Source: Bacillota bacterium
GTDB lineage: Bacteria > Bacillota_A > Clostridia > Lutisporales > Lutisporaceae
Reading direction: 5' to 3'
NCBI GenBank assembly: GCA_022706865.1
Contig: JAKJBT010000049.1
Coordinates: 1 to 12,662 of the forward strand
DNA length: 12,662 nucleotides
Under the pieces are notes generated by a model. It saw only the letters and a list, made by a program, of their open reading frames with translations. It made no database searches and was not told the origin of the DNA. Of the stretch, positions 6,656 through 12,662 are shown piece by piece; position 1 is the stretch's first letter; every line of letters begins with the position of its first letter. A program made the position numbers and the translations under genes.

Positions 6656-7654
6656 TTATTCCGTAAATATCCTTACATCCACATTGAAATTCGGAAGCAG
6701 AAAACTGTCCTTGTCATCTATTGATATTTCAACAGGTATAACTGTTTCTCCATTCTTTTCCACAGCCTTTTTTGCTATAGCTGCAATCTTTCCGTGATAC
6801 TGCCTGCTTTTATCTGCAGCAGGTATTATTTCCACCCCGGCATCCATTCTGACATCCTTTATGAATTCTTCGGCAACATCAGCCTTGACAACTATGGTAT
6901 CCATGTCCATCAAGCTGAGCAGCTTCTTTTCAGGGTTTATTTTATCCCCTGCCTTGTAGCCGATATCATATACAATTCCGTTTTCCACTGTGCATATTAT
7001 ATTGCTTCCCGAAATAAAGCTTCTGTTTATCTTATCCTTCATCTGTCTTATTTCACTCTCTGATGCAGCCGCTTTCTCATTCTGTATTGCCAGACCAAGG
7101 CCATTAATGTGCATAAGGCCATCCAGCTGGTACTTAATATCCTCCGCATTCTTCCTTTTGGCATCCACTGCCTTTACATACCCGTCATATTCATATTTTG
7201 AAATAGCTCCCGATTCATAAAGCCTCAATTGGGCCTCCAGTTCCTTCGAAGCCTTTTCTAGCTGCTCATTTGCATATTTCAGGTCATTTTCCAGCTTCTC
7301 CATATCGGGATTGGAGCCGGCATTATCCAGCTTTTTTGCTTCCAGCCGTATGATCTCAAGCTCATGCTGCCTGCTCTTTATTTTTTCCTGATACGCCTTC
7401 ATGTCAATGGACAACAGTATATCCCCTTTCTTTACCTGCTGTCCTTCCTTCACGTTTATCCCGGCTATCTCCGCTTCTATGTCCAGGCTGATATTTTCTA
7501 TGCGGTTTGCTTCAACAACACCAAAAGCCTCTATTGCCTTCTCCGGTTCAGGAACCGGAGCCGCATCCGCCGGAACATCCGCTGCAGCCTTGCTGCAGGC
7601 TGCAGTCATAAGTATTACTCCTAACATCAATACAACCAATATTATTTTTTTCAT
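6656..7654 (-). CDS. Lipoprotein HlyD/MacA-like adaptor subunit of an ABC exporter
   Basis: The 332-residue protein begins MKKIILVVLMLGVILMTAAC, a lipoprotein signal with Cys20 as the lipidated residue. Residues about 44-86 are the first half of a biotinyl-lipoyl-like domain (ending VKEGQQVKKGDILLSID). An alpha-helical coiled-coil hairpin (about 90-205) follows, then the second lipoyl half ('VENGIVYDIGYKAGDKINPEKKLLSLMD') and a beta-barrel domain to the end. This is the membrane-fusion/periplasmic adaptor fold; it lacks the long C-terminal domain of Gram-negative MacA. In a Gram-positive cell it probably sits on the outer face of the membrane and works with the FtsX permease. ATG at 7654 overlaps the ATPase stop (TAATG), implying translational coupling; a GTG three codons upstream is possible but would spoil the signal peptide start. 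Confidence 0.85.
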   Translation of the reverse strand: MKKIILVVLMLGVILMTAACSKAAADVPADAAPVPEPEKAIEAFGVVEANRIENISLDIEAEIAGINVKEGQQVKKGDILLSIDMKAYQEKIKSRQHELEIIRLEAKKLDNAGSNPDMEKLENDLKYANEQLEKASKELEAQLRLYESGAISKYEYDGYVKAVDAKRKNAEDIKYQLDGLMHINGLGLAIQNEKAAASESEIRQMKDKINRSFISGSNIICTVENGIVYDIGYKAGDKINPEKKLLSLMDMDTIVVKADVAEEFIKDVRMDAGVEIIPAADKSRQYHGKIAAIAKKAVEKNGETVIPVEISIDDKDSFLLPNFNVDVRIFTE

Positions 7655-8325
7655 TAACCCCACACCTTTCCGTCTCTGACATTAATTATCCTATTGCCGT
7701 ATTCCGCAGCTTCCTTTGAATGAGTAACCTGTACTATTGTTTTCTTCTTTTCCCTGTTGATCCTCTGCAGCAGCTGCATTACTTCAGTCCCTGTCTTTGT
7801 GTCAAGATTTCCGATTGGCTCGTCTGCCAGTATTATATCCGGCTCATTTACCAGTGCCCTTGCTATGGCCACCCTCTGCTGCTGCCCTCCCGAAAGCTCC
7901 CTGGGAGTATGGGCTCTTCTGTCCGCCAGCCCTACAACTTCGAGGATATCATCCAGCTTGTTCCTGTAATCCTTCAGCTTTTTCCCGTCCAGCAGCACCG
8001 GAAGAATCACGTTCTCTTCCACGCTTAAATTGGGAATAAGATTATAGAATTGGAATACAAAGCCTATATCCCTTCTCCTCATTATGCTCTGTTCTTTGTC
8101 CTTCATTTCGGAAAGCTCGCTTCCCTTTATCTTCACGCTTCCGGAGGTTGGCTTGTCAAGTCCCCCTATCAAATAGAGAAGCGTACTTTTTCCGGAACCC
8201 GAGGGTCCCATAATGGATACGAATTCTCCGGATTCTATACTCAGATTTATATCCTTAAGGACTTCAATATCCAGATCCCCCATCTTAAATGTTTTGTTAA
8301 GGTTTTTTGTTTCTATTATTTGCAT
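7654..8325 (-). CDS. ABC transporter ATP-binding protein (LolD/MacB type)
   Basis: The 223-residue ATPase has every catalytic motif: Walker A GPSGSGKST (40-48), Q-loop Gln92 in FVFQFYNL, signature LSGGQQQR (144-151), Walker B DIILADEP (163-170), D-loop NLD (173-175) and switch His202 in VTHS. LLYLIGGLDKPTSG (49-62) and PIGNLD are typical of the LolD/MacB/FtsE-like branch that powers mechanotransmission permeases. Length is normal. I chose ATG 8325 over the in-frame ATG at 8343: AGGAGTG sits 6 nt before it, and the upstream ATG overlaps the permease end with no ribosome site. The permease stop TAG forms part of this Shine-Dalgarno, with a 10-nt gap, so the two are coupled. It supplies energy to the 8336-10834 permease. 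Confidence 0.95.
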   Translation of the reverse strand: MQIIETKNLNKTFKMGDLDIEVLKDINLSIESGEFVSIMGPSGSGKSTLLYLIGGLDKPTSGSVKIKGSELSEMKDKEQSIMRRRDIGFVFQFYNLIPNLSVEENVILPVLLDGKKLKDYRNKLDDILEVVGLADRRAHTPRELSGGQQQRVAIARALVNEPDIILADEPIGNLDTKTGTEVMQLLQRINREKKKTIVQVTHSKEAAEYGNRIINVRDGKVWG

Positions 8326-8335
8326 GTTTTCACTC

Positions 8336-10834
8336 CTATTCATACTTTACCGCTTCAATTATGTTCAGCCTGGAGGATTTTAAGGCCGGGCTCACCGAAG
8401 CTATCATTGTGACTGCAGCACCTCCGGCAAGGGAGACTGCCATAAGCACTGCCGAATAATGTATCGGAATAGGCAGGTCAATTGCCCTCATAACATACGG
8501 AACTACGGAAATATTCACAACTCCCGAAAAAACCCCGACCGCTCCGCCGATTATTCCTCCCGAAAGGGCCTCTATGAAAATCATCTTTACTGTCTGTCCT
8601 TTGCTCATGCCCATTGAACGGAACATTGCAAGGGAACGCTTCCTTTCCATAAAGCTTATGGCGAAATTGTTCAATATGCCGAATACACCTATGACCATTG
8701 CCATAATGGAAAAAATCCTGAAAATGCTGAACATTGCTTTGTTGGATTCATTATTGGACTTCTCCATTTCATCCATTGTTGTAATATATATATCCTCACT
8801 GCCGAAGTATTTCTTTATGTTCTCTTTAACAACCTCAGGAGGCTTTGAGGTCTTAACAAGCATATCGTTGTAGTACTTCAACTCCATGTCGGATTTCAGG
8901 TATTTGTCGCCTACTATTGCTATCTGACCGTTGTACATGATAGTCTCACAGAAACCTATTATCCTGTATGGGCGGTCTCCCCTCTTTGTCCGAAGATTAA
9001 TGCTGTCTCCCATATCCACTCCGAATTTTTCCTTCAAAGCATTTGCGATTATTATGTTTCTGTCCCTGCCCAGCTCTCTGAGCAGGCTTTCCTTATCTCC
9101 GACTATACCTATGTCAAAATAATCATCAAACTTATTGGGCTCAGCGCCGATTATGCAGCTTATCCTGTCCTTGCCGTCTGCCAGTTCCGTGCCAAATACC
9201 TGATAATTGCCATAGGCATCTGCGACTCCGTCAATTTTCTCCGTCAGCATGAGCTTTTGCCTGTCAAGGTTCGGAACCCAGAATTCTATATCATAATCCA
9301 GTGTCCTGTAGGCATTTCCAACCTCCCTGGATACGCTGAAGCTTATTGTGTTTATAATCAGCAGAGCGGAAATACCCATGGAAAGCAGTGAAATATTATT
9401 GAGTACGCTTTTGTTCTCTCTCAGATTCTTGGCTGCCAGGATCCCCTCATTGCCGAAAACATATGTGTAGATCCCTTCAAACAGCTTTATAAACCCGCCG
9501 GTAATGTACGGTATCAATAAAGTTACCGATATGGATGCAAATACAAGGCAAAGCATATCAACAGGAATCGCGGCGCTTCTCGGTGCCGTCCTGGGGGCAA
9601 TGATGACTGATGCAAGAAGGATCAGTCCCAGCCACAGTCTGAAGCGTTTCTTTTTCTTTATGCTTTCTATTTTGTTAAGAACTATATCTTTGACTGAAAT
9701 CCTGGATACCTTTATTATTGGAATAATTGAGCTTACTACCGATAATGCCACGGCAAGTATAAATGCCGCAAGCATTTGAGTCCAGTCATACTGTACGGCG
9801 GCGGTATAACCTGCCGCCCTGTCTGCCTCTATAAGCATCATATTCACCATTATCTTCAGCACCCCTATACCCAATATACAGCCCAGGGTGCCTCCCACAA
9901 TCCCGTAAGCGATACTCTCCGTCAGCAGCACCAGGTCAGTCATCCGTTTTGTTGCTCCTATGCTTCTGAAGGTGCCTATAACCGGCAGCATTTCCGTAGT
10001 TATTACCCTGAAGGAGGTATATATTATGAACACGCTGATAACCAGCACCATTACCACCATCATCATGAAAGGGACATTGAAGGCATTCGCTCCTCTTCGG
10101 ATATCTTCCTCAGGGATAGTTTCCCTTACGGTGTATCTCCCGTATGCCTTTGAAAGGCTGTCTATGAGCTCCTGCTTCCGGCTCATGTCTTTTGGCTTCA
10201 TGTGTATTGCCGATACCCTTCCCTTTGCATTGAGCAGTGCAGCCAGTGTCTCCCTTGGCACTACTGCGTTGTTTGTCCTTCCGTCTTCAAGAAAGACTCC
10301 CTTGGGCTGTGCTATGCCGGATATGACAAATCTGTGCTTTACATCGTTAATTTTCAGATCCATCGAATCCCCGAGAGACAGCTTGAGTTTTTTGGCGGTA
10401 GCGCTGCTGAGTATTATCTTCTTTCCGCTGAAGGGTTGAAGCTTGTATTCCGCTTCAAGGGCTACGGGATTCATCATCTGGAGCTCTGAGAATACATATC
10501 CGTTCAGATCTATCTTGAAGGTCTCCTTTGAGTCGGTTTTATACATTCCCTGAATGAAAACATTCGACGCAATAAAATCCATATCTTCTCTAAAGGCTTC
10601 CGCAGCTGAAGTCGTCATATATCCGGAGGGAGACTTCTCATTGGCATGTATGATTATTTCCGAAGCTCCCACCGAGCTTCTCATTCTATCCACCAGCATC
10701 TGCGCCACCGAGCCTGACATTGCCCCGGACGCAAAAAATAAGGCCGAGGATATCATTATGGAGAATAGTATCAGAAATGTCCTGAATTTTTTTTCTTTGA
10801 TGTTTCTAATTGTAAACTTCAATATTACACTCAT
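8336..10834 (-). CDS. FtsX/MacB-type ABC transporter permease (10 TM)
   Basis: The 832-residue protein has the duplicated FtsX architecture. TM1 (about 20-39) is followed by an extracellular MacB_PCD-like domain (about 45-245), then a three-helix FtsX domain (about 254-280, 302-334, 353-379). Two helices at about 399-413 and 424-447 and one at about 478-500 precede a second extracellular domain (about 505-695). A second FtsX domain follows (about 703-727, 755-780, 795-817). Both FtsX halves carry the coupling motif next to their first helix: TFRSIGATKRM (288-298) and MFRSMGMSKGQ (737-747). Such permeases transmit ATPase motion to the outside to export lipids, peptides or antibiotics, or act in sensing; the substrate here is unknown. 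ATG 10834 is preferred over 10846 because GAGG lies 6 nt upstream. It is the first gene of the exporter operon. Confidence 0.92.
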   Translation of the reverse strand: MSVILKFTIRNIKEKKFRTFLILFSIMISSALFFASGAMSGSVAQMLVDRMRSSVGASEIIIHANEKSPSGYMTTSAAEAFREDMDFIASNVFIQGMYKTDSKETFKIDLNGYVFSELQMMNPVALEAEYKLQPFSGKKIILSSATAKKLKLSLGDSMDLKINDVKHRFVISGIAQPKGVFLEDGRTNNAVVPRETLAALLNAKGRVSAIHMKPKDMSRKQELIDSLSKAYGRYTVRETIPEEDIRRGANAFNVPFMMMVVMVLVISVFIIYTSFRVITTEMLPVIGTFRSIGATKRMTDLVLLTESIAYGIVGGTLGCILGIGVLKIMVNMMLIEADRAAGYTAAVQYDWTQMLAAFILAVALSVVSSIIPIIKVSRISVKDIVLNKIESIKKKKRFRLWLGLILLASVIIAPRTAPRSAAIPVDMLCLVFASISVTLLIPYITGGFIKLFEGIYTYVFGNEGILAAKNLRENKSVLNNISLLSMGISALLIINTISFSVSREVGNAYRTLDYDIEFWVPNLDRQKLMLTEKIDGVADAYGNYQVFGTELADGKDRISCIIGAEPNKFDDYFDIGIVGDKESLLRELGRDRNIIIANALKEKFGVDMGDSINLRTKRGDRPYRIIGFCETIMYNGQIAIVGDKYLKSDMELKYYNDMLVKTSKPPEVVKENIKKYFGSEDIYITTMDEMEKSNNESNKAMFSIFRIFSIMAMVIGVFGILNNFAISFMERKRSLAMFRSMGMSKGQTVKMIFIEALSGGIIGGAVGVFSGVVNISVVPYVMRAIDLPIPIHYSAVLMAVSLAGGAAVTMIASVSPALKSSRLNIIEAVKYE

Positions 10835-10870
10835 ATTGCACCTCATAAAAAGAAATAAAACACATTGTTA

Positions 10871-10899
10871 TATACGGCAGTTTCTGGGAGAATGTTTCA
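10871..10899 (-). promoter_or_regulatory. ECF sigma (sigma-W-like) promoter of the exporter operon
   Basis: On the minus strand TGAAAC (10894-10899) and CGTATA (10871-10876) are 17 bp apart. This is very close to the Bacillus sigma-W-type ECF consensus (TGAAAC, about 16 bp, CGTA). The implied leader is about 30 nt before ATG 10834. It begins immediately after the dipeptidase terminator tail, where a new promoter is expected. No good sigma-A promoter with normal spacing is visible in this gap. No sigma factor gene is in the window. Confidence 0.5.
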
Positions 10900-10938
10900 A
10901 AAAATGAAAAAAACTATAGAATTAATTTCTATAGTTTT
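10900..10938 (-). terminator. Rho-independent terminator after the dipeptidase gene
   Basis: A perfect 12-bp stem pairs 10910-10921 with 10927-10938 around loop TTAAT. Read on the minus strand it is followed by TTTCATTTTTTG, a U-rich tract. It is 17 nt past the dipeptidase stop and separates that gene from the exporter operon. The stem is AT-rich but long. Confidence 0.75.
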
Positions 10939-10954
10939 AAAAAACGTGCAGTTT

Positions 10955-11890
10955 TTATCCCAGGACATCCTTTATAACTCTTTCCCCATTCCTGTACATT
11001 ATCCTTTCAATATCTCCGCCGGAAAAACCCGCTTTAGACAGTGCATCGCTCAGCAGATGCATATCCCCGGCATTTTTTATTGCCGTAAGAATGCTGCAGC
11101 CGTCAAAGTCAGTACCTATTGCAACCGCTTCAATACCGGCGGTATTTGTCATATGGATTACATGTCTTGTCATTGCTTCCAAACTGCCGCCGTCACCGAG
11201 AAATTCAGGCTCGAGGTTCAGGGCAGCAACCCCTCCTTTTTCGGCAAGCTTTCTCAGCATATCGTCAGTAAGATTCCTGCAGTGATCCGTAACAGCCCTT
11301 GCATTGGAGTGGGACGCAATAAAAGGTTTTTGTGATATCCTGGCTACATCATAAAAGCCTTGATCCGAAAGATGGGATACATCTATAATCATCCCCAGGC
11401 TGTTCATCTCTGCCACAACTTCTTCTCCGAAGGCCGTGAGTCCTTTGTCCTTGTGCTCCCATTTGAAGTTCGGATAGCCGATACAGTTTGGATAGTTCCA
11501 GGTCAGTGTAATAAGTCTTATCCCAAGCCTGTAAAGAATTCTGAGGTTCCGGAGCTTCCCTTCCAGCACTCCCCCTTCCTCGGCAGTAATAAATGCGGAT
11601 ATTTTTCCCGCTGCTCTGTTTTTCTTCAGTTCCTTCATGCTTCCTGCAAAAGCTATATCTGCACTGTTCTCTTCAATTTCGTTATAGAAGCAGTCAATCA
11701 TTTCCAGGCATCTGTCCATTGGCGCACTGTACTTATCCAGGTCAACAAACATCGCAAAAAACTGTGCCATAGAGTTTGCCTTCTTTAGCTTCTGTATATC
11801 GATGCAGAGGTCGTTTTTCCTTAGTTTTACTTCCCCGTCAGAGTCAATGCAGCTCAAAATGGTGTCACAGTGAAAATCGATAAGTTTCAT
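10955..11890 (-). CDS. Membrane dipeptidase family (M19) peptidase
   Basis: The 311-residue protein matches the renal dipeptidase/M19 family (PF01244) end to end. Metal ligands are conserved: H7 and D9 in FHCDT, bridging E105 in AEEGG, H173 in DVSH, H194 in SHSNAR, and D261/D263 in GTDFDG. These zinc enzymes cleave dipeptides, including those with a D-residue at the C-terminal side. A bacterial role could be peptide use or turnover of cell-wall peptides; that is inference. There is no signal peptide despite the family name, so it should be cytoplasmic. ATG 11890 follows CCGGAGGAAATACA, a strong Shine-Dalgarno. It is monocistronic by the terminator behind it and is divergent from the NimA-like gene. 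No clear promoter pair could be read in the AT-rich leader. Confidence 0.93.
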   Translation of the reverse strand: MKLIDFHCDTILSCIDSDGEVKLRKNDLCIDIQKLKKANSMAQFFAMFVDLDKYSAPMDRCLEMIDCFYNEIEENSADIAFAGSMKELKKNRAAGKISAFITAEEGGVLEGKLRNLRILYRLGIRLITLTWNYPNCIGYPNFKWEHKDKGLTAFGEEVVAEMNSLGMIIDVSHLSDQGFYDVARISQKPFIASHSNARAVTDHCRNLTDDMLRKLAEKGGVAALNLEPEFLGDGGSLEAMTRHVIHMTNTAGIEAVAIGTDFDGCSILTAIKNAGDMHLLSDALSKAGFSGGDIERIMYRNGERVIKDVLG

Positions 11891-12022
11891 TGTATTTCCT
11901 CCGGTAAAATTTATATTTATTACTCTTTATTTTAACAGATATCGGGCCTTTTTCATATAATGCCGATTCACTTGAAGCTCCCTAAGTTTGTAATTAGTGT
12001 AGTGAAATTTTTTCTGTTGCTA

Positions 12023-12028
12023 TATAAT
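12023..12028 (+). promoter_or_regulatory. Probable -10 box of the NimA-like gene
   Basis: TATAAT at 12023-12028 lies 30 nt before the start codon. The 17-bp-upstream hexamer TAGTGA (12000-12005) is a weak -35, so an activator may help or the promoter is weak. No other motif stands out in the 167-bp divergent gap 11891-12057. Confidence 0.45.
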
Positions 12029-12057
12029 AAGATTATTACATATGAGGAGCTGATTTT

Positions 12058-12525
12058 ATGTTCAGAGAAATGAGAAGGCAGGACAGAAAAACAGATAATG
12101 AAAAAGCCGCTGCAATTCTGGCCGCAGGAGAATACGGCATACTCTCAACTGTGGGAGACAACGGCTATGCATACGGAGTACCCTTAAGCTACGCATACAG
12201 CAACGGAAAGATATACTTCCACTGCGCACTGGAAGGGCACAAGCTGGATAATATAAGGTACAACAACAAAGTATCCTTCTGTGTGGTAGGAGCAACCGAA
12301 GTCCTCCCCGAAAGCTTCAGCACAAAATATGAAAGCGTGATAGTATTCGGAAAGGCTTCTGAGGCAGATGACGATGAAAAACAGGAAGCCCATGTGGCAA
12401 TACTCAAAAAATATTCATCGGAATTTATGGAAAAAGGAATAAAATACATGAAGACTGACTTATGCAAAACAAAAATAATAAAGATTGAGATAGAGCATAT
12501 GACCGGAAAATCCAGAAATGATTAA
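12058..12525 (+). CDS. Pyridoxamine 5'-phosphate oxidase-like / NimA-type flavoprotein
   Basis: The 155-residue protein has the split-barrel FMN-binding fold of the NimA-like branch (Pyridox_ox_2). Signs are an N-terminal EMRRQDR helix, the strand pair YGILSTVGDNGYAYGVPLSYAY (26-47), the family-typical IYFHCALEGHKLDNI (52-66) and YESVIVFGKA (91-100). NimA proteins bind FMN and can reduce 5-nitroimidazoles; many chromosomal homologues in anaerobes have no known substrate, so a drug-resistance role is not shown. Length is normal for the family. The start ATG 12058 follows GAGGAG about 9 nt upstream. Two hairpins follow the stop. Confidence 0.9.
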   Translation: MFREMRRQDRKTDNEKAAAILAAGEYGILSTVGDNGYAYGVPLSYAYSNGKIYFHCALEGHKLDNIRYNNKVSFCVVGATEVLPESFSTKYESVIVFGKASEADDDEKQEAHVAILKKYSSEFMEKGIKYMKTDLCKTKIIKIEIEHMTGKSRND

Positions 12526-12530
12526 AGTCA

Positions 12531-12553
12531 AAGGCTGCCGATAAGGCAGCCTT
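12531..12553 (+). terminator. Strong hairpin after the NimA-like gene
   Basis: A perfect 9-bp stem AAGGCTGCC (12531-12539) and GGCAGCCTT (12545-12553) with a GATAA loop begins 6 nt past the stop codon. There is no U-tract behind it, so it may protect the mRNA 3' end or act as a weak terminator, with the next hairpin doing the actual termination. Confidence 0.55.
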
Positions 12554-12582
12554 CAGACTGAAGACAAAGTATAAAAATATCG

Positions 12583-12620
12583 AGAGAATCCTTGAAAACA
12601 AAAAGGGATTCTCTTCTTTT
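12583..12620 (+). terminator. Second terminator hairpin
   Basis: AGAGAATCC (12583-12591) pairs with GGATTCTCT (12606-12614), 14-nt A-rich loop, followed by TCTTTT. This is a plausible plus-strand terminator ending the NimA-like transcript and insulating the gene beyond the window. Confidence 0.55.
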
Positions 12621-12621
12621 A

Positions 12622-12628
12622 TGTCGAA
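12622..12628 (+). promoter_or_regulatory. Spo0A-box-like heptamer (0A box)
   Basis: TGTCGAA matches the 0A-box consensus TGNCGAA bound by the sporulation regulator Spo0A. It sits between a terminator and a GGTGGTG motif (12652-12658) that looks like a ribosome binding site for a gene starting beyond 12662. A heptamer can occur by chance, so position is the main support. Confidence 0.35.
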
Positions 12629-12662
12629 TATATACAGTAAAGTATTGATATGGTGGTGTTTT

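Noticed and set aside
8326..8343. ATPase start at the upstream ATG 8343
   Set aside because: It lacks a Shine-Dalgarno and overlaps the permease end, whereas ATG 8325 has AGGAGTG at good spacing and matches the usual family N-terminus.
9960..10439. Plus-strand frame of 159 residues inside the permease gene
   Set aside because: It is antisense to a well-supported FtsX-family protein, has no family resemblance and no ribosome binding context.
10865..11335. Plus-strand frame of 156 residues over the dipeptidase gene
   Set aside because: It runs through the terminator and antisense to conserved M19 metal-binding motifs, so it is a shadow.

Overview
The window looks like chromosome from an endospore-former-type Clostridia (Bacillota). 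It has moderately low GC, strong GGAGG-type ribosome binding sites, Gram-positive lipoprotein and Sec signals, a Spo0A-box-like heptamer near the right edge, and family members common in clostridial genomes. This assignment is inference from gene content, not from a marker gene.

Left part (1-1330): an accessory module. Positions 1-126 are the terminus of an insertion sequence of IS21 type, with three spaced copies of a GTCCGGAT(n)TTCCGG repeat and a terminal CA. It abuts a DGQHR-domain gene (DndB-like family) whose N-terminus is gone, so the open frame from 9 is a chimera. Downstream lie a minus-strand terminator hairpin, an unexplained GC-rich structured block that carries a 19-nt near-copy (16/19) of the 3' end of the adjacent tRNA, and then tRNA-Ser(GGA) on the minus strand with its own promoter and terminator. 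The accessory material sits on the 3' side of the tRNA, the classical side for island integration.

Middle (1340-4240): an AI-2E/PerM-family membrane protein gene on the plus strand converges on a minus-strand gene for an unusual membrane-bound methyl-accepting-chemotaxis-like protein. The two stop codons lie in, or at the edge of, one shared hairpin. Upstream of the chemotaxis-like gene are a sigma-D-like promoter candidate, a 16-bp perfect palindrome, a terminator, and an 85-bp REP-like imperfect palindrome.

Right-centre (4239-10834): a minus-strand cluster, probably one operon, transcribed in this order: a 10-TM FtsX/MacB-type ABC permease, a LolD/MacB-type ATPase, a lipoprotein HlyD-like adaptor, and a secreted beta-propeller protein. 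The first three are tightly coupled (10-nt gap, then a 1-nt overlap) and form a MacAB-like exporter adapted to a single-membrane cell. ECF-sigma-like motifs (TGAAAC-N17-CGTATA and GGGAAC-N16-CGTCTA) lie just upstream of the permease and of the beta-propeller gene, suggesting shared envelope-stress control.

Right end (10955-12662): a minus-strand M19-family dipeptidase gene with a strong terminator, a divergent plus-strand NimA-like flavin-binding gene, two hairpins, and a Spo0A-box-like sequence plus a GGTGGTG motif that probably precede a gene starting beyond the window.

I do not see a complete undescribed multi-gene system. The best leads are the tRNA-flanking scar with its structured block, the paired ECF-like promoters linking an exporter to a secreted propeller, and the REP-like palindrome.
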